A stretch of DNA of 59,175 nucleotides, taken from contig JAHRHA010000020.1 of assembly GCA_020027875.1 (NCBI GenBank), forward strand, positions 1 to 59,175, given 5' to 3'. This document shows positions 38,912-47,049 of the stretch, piece after piece (positions within the stretch are counted from its first letter, which is position 1; each line of letters begins with the position of its first letter). A model generated the notes under the pieces. It saw nothing but the letters and a program-made list of their open reading frames with translations. It was not told the origin of the DNA and ran no database searches. This stretch comes from Micromonosporaceae bacterium. Lineage in GTDB: Bacteria; Actinomycetota; Actinomycetes; Mycobacteriales; Micromonosporaceae. The position numbers were made by a program, and so were the translations under genes.

Positions 38912-39847
38912 ATGGGCAACGATGTCGTGCGAGCGACCGGGATTGAGAAGTCGTACGGGCGCGTGAAGGTGCTCGACGGCGTGGATCTCAGCGTGGCGAA
39001 GGGCACCGTATCCGCGCTACTCGGGCCCAACGGCGCCGGGAAGACGACGATGGTCCGGATCCTGTCCACGCTGGTCAGGCCTGACGCGGGCGAGGCGACG
39101 GTGGCGGGTCACGACGTGGTCCGCGAACCGGAGCGGGTCAAGCAGGTGATCAGCCTGACGGGGCAGTACGCCGCCGTGGATGAGCTGCTGACCGCCGAAG
39201 AGAACATGCTCATGATGGGCCGGCTGGGCCGTCTCGGTCGGGTCGAGTCGCGGCGCCGCGCCGCCGAACTGCTCACGCGGTTCGACCTCGTCGACGTACG
39301 AAAACGCCTGGTCAAGACCTATTCTGGCGGCATGCGGCGGCGGCTCGACCTGGCCGTGAGCCTGATCACCCGGCCGCCGGTGATCTTTCTGGACGAGCCG
39401 ACCACGGGGCTGGACCCGCGCAGCCGGCAGACCATGTGGGACATCATCTCCGAGCTCGTCGCCTTCGGCGTAACCATCCTGCTCACTACGCAGTACCTCG
39501 AGGAGGCCGACCGACTCGCCGACAAGATCACGCTGCTGGACGGCGGCAAGGTGATCGCGCACGGCACCGCCGAGGAGCTCAAGTCGCGCCTCGCGGGCGA
39601 ACAGGCCGAGCTGTCGTTCGCCGACGCCGAGAACTTCGACAAGGCGGTCGTGGACCTGGGCGATAGTGCCCTTCATCGCGACCCTGAGCGGCGCAGCCTC
39701 GCCGTCGCGAGCGACGGCAGCGCGGCGCAGGTCCGGATGCTGCTCGACCGGATGGAGGAACGAGGAATCGCCGTGGCCACAATAGACCTGCAACGCCCCA
39801 GCCTGGACGACGTGTTCATGTCCCTGACCGGGGTTGAGCGGTCATGA
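38912..39847 (+). CDS. DrrA-type ABC exporter ATP-binding protein
   Basis: 311 aa. Walker A GPNGAGKTT is near residue 38. The DrrA family mark SLTGQYAAVDELLTAEENM, the signature YSGGMRRRLDLAVSL, Walker B VIFLDEPTTGLDPRSR, and a C-terminal accessory domain ending LDDVFMSLTG are present. Daunorubicin-resistance-type exporters expel hydrophobic drugs. It overlaps the permease gene by ATGA. It interrupts the catabolic island and appears functionally unrelated, unless it exports a toxic heterocycle. Confidence 0.93.
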   Translation: MGNDVVRATGIEKSYGRVKVLDGVDLSVAKGTVSALLGPNGAGKTTMVRILSTLVRPDAGEATVAGHDVVREPERVKQVISLTGQYAAVDELLTAEENMLMMGRLGRLGRVESRRRAAELLTRFDLVDVRKRLVKTYSGGMRRRLDLAVSLITRPPVIFLDEPTTGLDPRSRQTMWDIISELVAFGVTILLTTQYLEEADRLADKITLLDGGKVIAHGTAEELKSRLAGEQAELSFADAENFDKAVVDLGDSALHRDPERRSLAVASDGSAAQVRMLLDRMEERGIAVATIDLQRPSLDDVFMSLTGVERS

Positions 39848-40608
39848 GGCTCTCCTGGGCGCTCAACGACTCGGTCACGCTGATCGGACGGAACCTTCGG
39901 CATCTGCCGCGCAACATCGAATCACTGCTCATGGCGGTGATCCTGCCCGTCATGCTGATGCTGCTGTTTGTGTACGTGTTCGGCGGCGCCATCAACACGG
40001 GCACCGAGTACGTCAACTACGTGGTGCCGGGCATCATTCTGTTGTGCGCCGGGTTCGGTGCCTCGATGACCGCCGTCAATGTGGCCAACGACATGCTCAA
40101 TGGGATCATCGACCGCTTCCGATCACTGCCGATCCTGAGCTCCGCGGTGCTCACCGGCCACGTTGTGGCGAGCCTGGTCCGCAACGCCCTGTCGACCACA
40201 CTGGTCATCGGGGTGGCCTTCCTGGCCGGTTTCCGTCCGACCGCCACCTGGCTGGAATGGCTCGCGGCCGTCGCCGTACTGGTGCTGTTCGTTGCGGCGA
40301 TCTCATGGGTCTCCGTCTGTCTGGGTCTTATCGCCAAGAGCCAGGATGCGGCGAGCGGATTCACCTTCGCGTTCGCATTCCTCCCGTACGTCAGCAGTGC
40401 CTTCGTGCCGACCGACACCATGCCCACGGTTCTCCACGGCTTCGCCGAGCATCAGCCGATCACGCCGGTGATCGAGACCGTGCGAGGGCTGCTCCTGGGC
40501 ACTCCCATCGGCAACAGTGCCTGGCTGGCCATCGCCTGGTTCGGCGGCATCCTGGTGGCGTCGTACGTGTTGGCTACGTACCTGTTCAAGCGCCGCACCG
40601 CGCGCTAG
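39844..40608 (+). CDS. DrrB-type ABC-2 exporter permease
   Basis: 254 aa with six membrane helices. Typical DrrB features are the short cytoplasmic start (SVTLIGRNLRHLPRNIESLL), GIILLCAGFGASMTAVNVAND, and LPYVSSAFVPTDTMP followed by FAEHQPITPVIETVRGLLLG. It is the partner of the preceding ATPase. Confidence 0.92.
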   Translation: MRLSWALNDSVTLIGRNLRHLPRNIESLLMAVILPVMLMLLFVYVFGGAINTGTEYVNYVVPGIILLCAGFGASMTAVNVANDMLNGIIDRFRSLPILSSAVLTGHVVASLVRNALSTTLVIGVAFLAGFRPTATWLEWLAAVAVLVLFVAAISWVSVCLGLIAKSQDAASGFTFAFAFLPYVSSAFVPTDTMPTVLHGFAEHQPITPVIETVRGLLLGTPIGNSAWLAIAWFGGILVASYVLATYLFKRRTAR

Positions 40609-40691
40609 CGGCCGGATCTGCCCGCCCGCGCCGGCCGCGCTCGTCAGGGTTTGCCCTCCCGTGTGGCCGCCGGAGGACAGACACTGGCGGG

Positions 40692-42899
40692 GTGAGTGGT
40701 GGCGGGCGGCGGATCCGGGTCGGGATCGACACCGGCGGTACGTTCACCGACGTGGTCGCCGTCGACGAGGACTCCGGTGAGATCGTCGCGGTGAAGACAC
40801 CGTCCACTCCGGCCGACCCAGCCGAGGGGTTCCTCACCGGCATCCGCAAGGTGCTCGCGTCGATGGATGCCGGTCCGCCCGACCTGGTGTCAGTGAGCCA
40901 TGGCACGACGGTGGCCACGAACCAGCTTCTCGAGGGGGACGTCACCGGCATCGGCTTCGTCACCACCGAGGGCTTCGAGCACCTGCTGGAGATCGCCCGG
41001 CAGAGCGTGCCGGACGGGTACGGCAACAGCTACTTCTGGGTGAAGCCACCCCGCATCGTGCCGGCTGACCTGGTCCGCACGGTCGGCGGTCGGCTCGACC
41101 ACACCGGCGCCGAGATCCGCCCGTTCGACGCCGACGGGGCACGCGTCGTGGCCGAGTGGCTCCGCTCGCGGGACGTGCGCACCATCGGGGTCTGCTTCAT
41201 ACACTCGTACGCGAACGCGTCCCACGAGGAGCACATGCGCGACATCCTCGCCTTAGTTCATCCTGCGGCCGTGGTCTCAATCTCGTCCGAGGTTTTGCGG
41301 GAGTACCGGGAGTACGAGCGGGCCATGACGACCCTTGTGGATGCCGCGGTTAAGGTACGGGTCGCGGCGTACGTCGCCCGGCTGCGCCGGGAGCTGGATT
41401 CGTTCACGGGGACGGCGGTTCCCTTTCACATCATGAAGTCCAACGGTGGCGTGCTATCGGCCGACGAGGTCGTCCACCAACCCGTGACGACTGTCCTGTC
41501 CGGACCGGCCGCTGGCGCTCTGGGCGCCGCTCTGGTGACCCGCGCGGCCGGCTACGATCGAGTGCTCACATTGGACGGTGGCGGAACCTCGACCGATGTG
41601 AGCGTGGTGCTCCACGGCGAGCCGGCGCTGACCACCGAGGGGACCGTCGGCGCGTACCCCTGCAAGATCCCAATGATCGACATAGTGACCGTGGGCGCCG
41701 GCGGTGGCTCGGTGGCGTGGCTCTCGCCCGAGGGCTCTTTGAAGGTCGGGCCGCGTTCGGCCGGCGCCGACCCGGGGCCGCTGTGCTACGGCCGTGGCGG
41801 CGTCGAGCCCACGGTCACGGATGCCCACCTCGTGCTGGGTCGGATCCCGCCCCACCTGCTCGCCGGCGAGCTGCCGCTGGACCCGGCCGCCGCCCGCGAC
41901 GGACTGACGGACCTGGGCGCCAAGCTGGGCCTGGATCTCGCCGCGACCGCGGCCGGGATTCTGGAGATCTCCGCTTGGAACCAGGCCAACGCGCTGCGCC
42001 AAATCACCGTCCAGCGTGGACTGGATGTACGCGACTTCGCGCTGACCACCTTCGGCGGCTCCGGTTCGCTGCTGCTGTGCCGGCTCATCGACATCGTGGG
42101 CGTACCCGTCGGCGTAGTACCCCGCGACCCCGGCAACCTCTCCGCCTTCGGGCTGCTCACCGTGGATGTCAAGGTCGACCACGTGCAGACCTACGTTTCA
42201 CGGCATGTCCTTCTTGATGTGGCTACCGTTTCGGGCCACCTGTCGGTACTGCAGGCGCGCGCGGCGGCGGCCCTGTCGGCGGAGGGCTTCCCCTCCTCGG
42301 AGCAGCGTTTTCCCCGTACCGCCGACCTGCGCTACTTCGGGCAGGCCTTCGAGGTCCGGGTTCCGCTCGCGGACGGCGCGTTCTCCACGTTGGTCGCGGA
42401 TGATGCGGTGGCCGCGTTCCACGACGCGCACGAGCAGCTCTACGGCTACTGCTTCCGGGACAAGCCGGAGCAGCAGGTCGAGTGGGTGAACCTGCGCGTG
42501 ACCGGGGTCGGCCCGATCCGCCGCCCCCAGCTGCGCCCCGCCCCCGGCCCGCCAGCCGCCCCCCACTCCTTCACCGCCCCCCACTCCTCCGAGATCTTGG
42601 ATGATTCCGGAGGTCCGGGCACCACAAATCATCCAAGATCCGGGAGCGGGGGAGCGGCGTGGGCGGGAGGGGCGGTCGCCTCGGGCGAGCGGGAGGTGTG
42701 CTTCGACGCCGCCGTCGGGTTCGAGCGGACACCGACCTTCTGGCGCCCCGACCTGCCGGCCGGCGCGGTAGTCAGCGGGCCGGCGGTCATCGAGGAGTAC
42801 GGCGCAACCGTTCCGCTGCACCCCGGCTTCACCGCCACCGTCGACGGCCTCGGCAACCTCGTCATCACCAGATCCCACGCCTCGGGACGTCGATCATGA
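40692..42899 (+). CDS. hyuA: Hydantoinase/oxoprolinase subunit A
   Basis: 735 aa from the GTG at 40692, giving the family start RIRVGIDTGGTFTDVVAVDE. It is an actin-fold ATPase: the second phosphate motif is LTLDGGGTSTDVSVV and the acidic GNLSAFGLL lies in the C-terminal part. With HyuB it forms an ATP-dependent amidase for cyclic amides such as hydantoins, 5-oxoproline or caprolactam. About residues 615-670 are an anomalous Pro/Ser/Gly-rich insertion that contains a 48-bp palindromic element in frame. It overlaps hyuB by ATGA. Confidence 0.9.
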   Translation: MSGGGRRIRVGIDTGGTFTDVVAVDEDSGEIVAVKTPSTPADPAEGFLTGIRKVLASMDAGPPDLVSVSHGTTVATNQLLEGDVTGIGFVTTEGFEHLLEIARQSVPDGYGNSYFWVKPPRIVPADLVRTVGGRLDHTGAEIRPFDADGARVVAEWLRSRDVRTIGVCFIHSYANASHEEHMRDILALVHPAAVVSISSEVLREYREYERAMTTLVDAAVKVRVAAYVARLRRELDSFTGTAVPFHIMKSNGGVLSADEVVHQPVTTVLSGPAAGALGAALVTRAAGYDRVLTLDGGGTSTDVSVVLHGEPALTTEGTVGAYPCKIPMIDIVTVGAGGGSVAWLSPEGSLKVGPRSAGADPGPLCYGRGGVEPTVTDAHLVLGRIPPHLLAGELPLDPAAARDGLTDLGAKLGLDLAATAAGILEISAWNQANALRQITVQRGLDVRDFALTTFGGSGSLLLCRLIDIVGVPVGVVPRDPGNLSAFGLLTVDVKVDHVQTYVSRHVLLDVATVSGHLSVLQARAAAALSAEGFPSSEQRFPRTADLRYFGQAFEVRVPLADGAFSTLVADDAVAAFHDAHEQLYGYCFRDKPEQQVEWVNLRVTGVGPIRRPQLRPAPGPPAAPHSFTAPHSSEILDDSGGPGTTNHPRSGSGGAAWAGGAVASGEREVCFDAAVGFERTPTFWRPDLPAGAVVSGPAVIEEYGATVPLHPGFTATVDGLGNLVITRSHASGRRS
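42593..42640. repeat. 48-bp palindromic element (family B), copy 2, inside hyuA
   Basis: Perfect 14-bp arms GATCTTGGATGATT (42593-42606) and AATCATCCAAGATC (42627-42640). Same total length and same right arm as the copy at 9767-9814. Its 48 bp equal 16 codons, so it leaves the hyuA frame open and encodes part of a linker (EILDDSGGPGTTNHPRS). Confidence 0.85.
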
Positions 42900-42950
42900 G
42901 CTCACCGTCGTCAAACAGCGTCGATCATGACCTCCAGGTCATGATCGACG
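42894..42950. repeat. Palindromic element, family A, copy 3, across the hyuA/hyuB junction
   Basis: The 32-bp core at 42919-42950 is the exact inverse of the core at 37835-37866, so it is the same element in reverse. The left flank (GATCATGAGCTCACCGTCG) matches the flank of the complete copy. It contains the apparent hyuB ATG (42896) and the hyuA stop, so the coupling junction itself is made of repeat sequence. Confidence 0.85.
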
Positions 42951-44863
42951 GGGGGGTTGGGGTGGATCCGGTGCTGCTGGAGATCGTCAAGGGAAGTCTC
43001 GCCTCGATCGAGAAGGAGGTGGAGACCGCCATCGGCCGTACCGCCCGTTCGCCGATGATCCGGGACGCGCACGACTTCCGGGCCGGCATCCATGACCGGA
43101 AGCTCCGCAAGCTCACCGGACGGTCGTACTCGGCGCTTGTCAATCCGATCGTGCGCGACTACCCGATCGAGACGATGCGGGAAGGCGACGTCTACTTCCA
43201 CAACGACGTCTACCTCTCCGAGGGGGGCATCGGGCACCTGCCGGACCTGTGCGTGACGGTGCCGGTGTTCCACGACGGCGGTGTGGTCGCGTTCGTGCAG
43301 GCTTTCGGCCACCACGACGACATCGGCGGGGCGGTGCCCGGCTCGATGCCGTCGCACGCGACCAGCGTCTTCGAGGAGGGGCTCATGGTGCCCCCGATCC
43401 GCCTCTGGGATGCGGGCGTGCCCAACGAGGCCGCCCTGAAGATCATGACGCGGAACTCCCGCATGCCCGACTCGCTCGCCGCCGACCTCGACGCGGAGTG
43501 CTCGGCCTGCCTCATGGGTGCGCGACGGCTGGGGGAGATGTTCGACCGGTACGGCAAGGCGGCGGTGGAGGCGTGCTTCGACGCGGTCATCGACTCGACC
43601 ACGCAGACCTTCCGGCGAGAGGTGCTGGCGAAGATCCCCGATGGCTCGTACGTCTGGGAGGACTACGCCGAACATGACGGGGTGGACCCACCGCGGCTGC
43701 ACACCCAGCGCATCACGCTGACCAAGACGCCGGAGAAGTTGGTGCTCGACTTCACCGGCACGTCCCCCCAGGCGAAGGGGCCGATCAACCACTGTGCCGA
43801 CTACGCGGACGGGGTATTCCTGGCCAAGTGGCTGGCCCCGATCCTGCGCAATCTCGCCGACACCCCTGAGCGGATGGCCCAACTCGACGTGAATGAGGGT
43901 GTGGTACCGCTGATCGAGATGCGCTTCCCTCCAAAGGGGACGCTCCTGACGCCGGTCTTCCCGGCTCCCACCAATGCCCGTACCTTCGTCATCCTCCGCC
44001 TCCTCGGCGTGCTCGCCGGGGTGCTGGCGAAGGCGGTCGATGGGCGGATGCCGGCCGACCAGGAGACGATCCGCTACACCGGCGTCTACGGCGAGGACGC
44101 TGACGGTGCGCCCTATCTCATGCGCGAGGTCCTGGGCGGCGGCTCGGGCGGGCGCTGGTACGCCGACGGCGAGGACACGATCCACGTCGTACCCGACTCC
44201 CGCAACATTCCGGTCGAGTTCGCCGAGGCGCGGTGGCCGTTCATTGTGGAGCGACTGGGCCTCGCCGTTGACTCCGGCGGGCCGGGGCGGCACCGGGGTG
44301 GGCTCGGCTACGACAAGCACATCCGGATGCTGCGCGACGCGAACTTCATGTCCATTGCGGACCGTTCGGTACTGGCGTGCTGGGGCGTGCGCGGCGGGCG
44401 CGCGGGACGGCCCTTCAGCGTCGTGGTTGACCCCGGCGGGCCGAACGAGCGGGTGATCGACGCGCTCGCCGACGCCGAGCCGGTGCGCGCCGGTGAGATC
44501 ATCCGGATTCGAACCACGGGCGGCGGGGGCTGGGGAGACGCGCTGGAGCGCCCGTACGAGGAGGTGCTCCGCGACGTCCGGTGGGGCAAGGTGTCCGTCG
44601 AGGGTGCGTGGGCGGACTACGGTGTACGGGTGGCAGACGGCACGGTGGACCAGCCAGCCTCCGATCAGGAGCGCGCCAGCCGGCGGGCCGCGCGACCGGC
44701 GGACCAGCCGTTCTTCGACCGTGGGCCGGGCTATCCCGTGCTCTCCGGTGGGCGTACCTACGCGGAGGTCGACTTCGTCAGAGACGATCAACGAAGCTCA
44801 GTCGTCGGAGACGATCAACGAAGCTCAGTCGTCGGAGACGATCAACGAGGCACAGTCGTATGA
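42896..44863 (+). CDS. hyuB: Hydantoinase/oxoprolinase subunit B
   Basis: About 655 aa from the ATG at 42896. The first ~20 residues are encoded by a palindromic repeat; a GTG near 42962 (VDPVLLEIVKGSLASIEKE) matches the usual family start better. Conserved features: SPMIRDAHDFRAGIHD, GDVYFHNDVYLSEGGIGHLPD, FGHHDDIGGAVPGSM with metal-binding His/Asp, and DFTGTSPQAKGPIN. The C-terminus carries a 9-residue repeat (DDQRSSVVG) absent from the family core. It is the hydrolytic partner of HyuA and overlaps the carbamate kinase gene by ATGA. Confidence 0.9.
   Translation: MSSPSSNSVDHDLQVMIDGGVGVDPVLLEIVKGSLASIEKEVETAIGRTARSPMIRDAHDFRAGIHDRKLRKLTGRSYSALVNPIVRDYPIETMREGDVYFHNDVYLSEGGIGHLPDLCVTVPVFHDGGVVAFVQAFGHHDDIGGAVPGSMPSHATSVFEEGLMVPPIRLWDAGVPNEAALKIMTRNSRMPDSLAADLDAECSACLMGARRLGEMFDRYGKAAVEACFDAVIDSTTQTFRREVLAKIPDGSYVWEDYAEHDGVDPPRLHTQRITLTKTPEKLVLDFTGTSPQAKGPINHCADYADGVFLAKWLAPILRNLADTPERMAQLDVNEGVVPLIEMRFPPKGTLLTPVFPAPTNARTFVILRLLGVLAGVLAKAVDGRMPADQETIRYTGVYGEDADGAPYLMREVLGGGSGGRWYADGEDTIHVVPDSRNIPVEFAEARWPFIVERLGLAVDSGGPGRHRGGLGYDKHIRMLRDANFMSIADRSVLACWGVRGGRAGRPFSVVVDPGGPNERVIDALADAEPVRAGEIIRIRTTGGGGWGDALERPYEEVLRDVRWGKVSVEGAWADYGVRVADGTVDQPASDQERASRRAARPADQPFFDRGPGYPVLSGGRTYAEVDFVRDDQRSSVVGDDQRSSVVGDDQRGTVV
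44781..44860 (+). repeat. 27-bp tandem repeat at the hyuB 3' end
   Basis: Two identical units (44781-44807 and 44808-44834), each GAGACGATCAACGAAGCTCA plus GTCGTCG, are followed by a diverged third unit. The third unit contains the carbamate kinase start codon at 44860. A related single unit (CAGTCGTCGGAGATAATCGA) occurs at 51570. Confidence 0.92.
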
Positions 44864-45894
44864 CGACGGCCCGCGTGCTCATCGCGTTGGGCGGCAACGC
44901 CATGACGTCCCCGGAGGGTCGGGCGACCCCCGAGGATCAGATCGCCGCGATCGCCCGCGCCGCCGAGCCCATCGCGGACATTGTCGCGACCGGCGCCGAG
45001 GTGGTCCTCACGCACGGCAACGGGCCGCAGGTCGGCAACCTGCTCGTGAAGAACGAGCTCGCCGCCTCGGTCGTGCCGCCGGTGCCGCTGGACTGGTGTG
45101 GCGCTCAGACCCAGGGCACGATCGGCGCGATGCTGCTGAACGCGGTGCAGCGCTCGCTCGCCGCCCGCGCAGTGGCCCGTCCCGTCGCCGCACTTGTCAC
45201 CCGCACCCGGGTCGATCCAACCGACCCCCACTTCGACAAACCGAGTAAGCCCATCGGACGCTATCTGCCGGAGGCCGAGGCGCGGGTGATGATCGAGCAC
45301 GGCCAGGTCTGGGAGGACCGGGGCGAAAAGGGATGGCGCCGCGTGGTCGCCTCGCCAGAACCGGTGGAGATTCTCGACGCTCCCGCCGTGTCGGCGCTCC
45401 TAGGCGCTGGCTTCGTCGTCGTCGCCGCGGGCGGGGGTGGGATCCCCGTGGTCCGCGACGAGGATGGCACAGTACGGGGGGTGGAGGCTGTCATCGACAA
45501 GGACCTGTCGGCCGCTCTGCTCGCCCGGGCCATCGATGCGGGCGTTCTCGTGATCGCAACCGATGTCGCGGGCGTGGCGCTGAACTTCGGTACGGACCGG
45601 GCCCGCACCCTGGGCGCGGTCAGCGTCGCCGAGCTACGCGAACATGCGGCACAGGGGCACTTCGCCAGCGGCTCGATGGGGCCGAAGGTCGATGCGGCAT
45701 GTCGTTTCGTGGAGGCCGGAGGGAGCGCCGCGGTCATCACGTCGCTGGATGACATCGCCGAAGCCGCCGCCGGCCGTGCCGGCACCGTGGTCACGGCCGA
45801 CGCCGGCGCAACGGCCGACGCCGGCGCACTGGCCGACGCCGGCACCGCCGCACCGGCCGACACCGGCGCAGCAGATGCAGAGAAGGAAAGGTAG
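44860..45894 (+). CDS. arcC: Carbamate kinase
   Basis: 344 aa. It makes ATP, CO2 and NH3 from carbamoyl phosphate and ADP. Motifs: LIALGGNAM at the start, [16 protein letters not shown] near residue 50, [24 protein letters not shown] and [11 protein letters not shown]. The last ~32 residues are an Ala/Asp repeat tail beyond the family end. In E. coli the equivalent kinase (AllK) finishes allantoin fermentation after AllFGH; here it is in the HyuAB operon, so carbamoyl phosphate may come from either route. Confidence 0.94.
   Translation: MTTARVLIALGGNAMTSPEGRATPEDQIAAIARAAEPIADIVATGAEVVLTHGNGPQVGNLLVKNELAASVVPPVPLDWCGAQTQGTIGAMLLNAVQRSLAARAVARPVAALVTRTRVDPTDPHFDKPSKPIGRYLPEAEARVMIEHGQVWEDRGEKGWRRVVASPEPVEILDAPAVSALLGAGFVVVAAGGGGIPVVRDEDGTVRGVEAVIDKDLSAALLARAIDAGVLVIATDVAGVALNFGTDRARTLGAVSVAELREHAAQGHFASGSMGPKVDAACRFVEAGGSAAVITSLDDIAEAAAGRAGTVVTADAGATADAGALADAGTAAPADTGAADAEKER
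45796..45873 (+). repeat. 18-bp tandem repeat at the arcC 3' end
   Basis: Units of GCCGACGCCGGCGCAACG or close variants at 45796, 45814, 45832 and, after a 6-bp gap, 45856. They encode ADAGAT-like hexapeptides just before the stop codon. Confidence 0.85.
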
Positions 45895-45902
45895 GCGCAG
45901 TC

Positions 45903-47018
45903 GTGCCCGAACCCATCGAAGTCCGCAAGGTCCCGATCAGGCACGTCTCCGACGCGTCCGGCCTCGCCGAGCTGATCGATTCGGGCGTGATCGAGGCCGA
46001 CCGGGTGGTCGCCGTCATCGGCAAGACCGAGGGCAACGGCGGCGTGAACGACTACACCCGCATCATCGCCGACCGTGCGTTCCGGGAGGTGCTGGTGGCT
46101 AAGGGTACGCGGCCGCTCGAGGAGGTGCGTCGGGTCCCGATCGTCTGGTCGGGCGGTACGGATGGTGTGCTCTCGCCACACGCGACGGTCTTCGCCACCG
46201 TGCCCAAGGGCAGGGCACCGGCCACCGACGAGCCCAGACTCACCGTGGGCTTCGCTATGAGTGAGCCACTGCTGCCGGAGGAGATCGGCCGCCGGCCAAT
46301 GGTGGAGAAGGTGGCGGCGGGGGTGAAGGAGGCGATGGCGCAGGCGGGCATCACCGATCCGACCGACGTCCACTATGTCCAGACGAAGACTCCGTTGCTC
46401 ACCATCCACACGATCCGGGATGCGAAGAGTCGCGGGCAGACGGTGTGGACCGAGCATACGCACGAGTCGATGGACCTCTCTAACGGCACCACAGCGCTGG
46501 GCATCGGGGTCGCTCTGGGCGAGATCGAGATGCCGGACGACGCCGACGTGATGCACCGGCTCGACCTCTACTCATCGGTGTCCTCGTGCTCGTCCGGCGT
46601 GGAGTTGGACCAGGCGCAGATCGTGGTGGTCGGCAACGCCCGGGGCGTGGGCGGCCGTTACCGGATCGGACACTCGGTAATGCGCGACGCGCTCGACGCT
46701 GACGCCATCTGGGCGGCGATCCGGGACGCGGGTCTCGAGCTGCCCGATCGTCCGCACCCGAACGACCTGGGTGAGCGGCTGGTCAACGTATTCCTCAAGT
46801 GTGAGGCATCCCGCGACGGCGTAGTCCGCGGCCGGCGCAATGCGATGCTCGACGACTCCGACGTCCACTGGCACCGCCAGATCAAGGCGTGTGTGGGCGG
46901 GGTGGCCGCGGCGGTCACCGGCGACCCGGCCGTATTCGTGTCGGTCTCCGCGGCCCATCAGGGCCCCGATGGCGGCGGTCCGGTGGCGGCGATTGTGGAC
47001 CTGGCTCCGGAGTCGTAA
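45903..47018 (+). CDS. Ring-opening amidohydrolase (barbiturase/cyanuric acid amidohydrolase family)
   Basis: 371 aa, the normal length. The family has three related domains, each giving one Ser-Lys pair to a single active site. Serine motifs are visible as [13 protein letters not shown] near residue 82, [11 protein letters not shown] near 230 and [17 protein letters not shown] near the end. Members open either barbiturate (to ureidomalonate) or cyanurate (to carboxybiuret). No AtzE/AtzF-like genes are nearby, whereas a malonyl-CoA-type ligase follows, so barbiturase is the better guess. Confidence 0.88.
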   Translation: MPEPIEVRKVPIRHVSDASGLAELIDSGVIEADRVVAVIGKTEGNGGVNDYTRIIADRAFREVLVAKGTRPLEEVRRVPIVWSGGTDGVLSPHATVFATVPKGRAPATDEPRLTVGFAMSEPLLPEEIGRRPMVEKVAAGVKEAMAQAGITDPTDVHYVQTKTPLLTIHTIRDAKSRGQTVWTEHTHESMDLSNGTTALGIGVALGEIEMPDDADVMHRLDLYSSVSSCSSGVELDQAQIVVVGNARGVGGRYRIGHSVMRDALDADAIWAAIRDAGLELPDRPHPNDLGERLVNVFLKCEASRDGVVRGRRNAMLDDSDVHWHRQIKACVGGVAAAVTGDPAVFVSVSAAHQGPDGGGPVAAIVDLAPES

Positions 47019-47049
47019 AGGACATGACCGTCGTGATGACACCAGCGCC

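Noticed and set aside
39834-40691. N-terminal extension of HyuA through the DrrB gene
   Set aside because: This stretch is an out-of-frame shadow of the ABC permease; the hyuA family start matches GTG 40692.
45903-47018. Firm assignment as cyanuric acid amidohydrolase
   Set aside because: Family motifs do not separate cyanurate from barbiturate hydrolases by eye, and no biuret/allophanate hydrolase genes are nearby.
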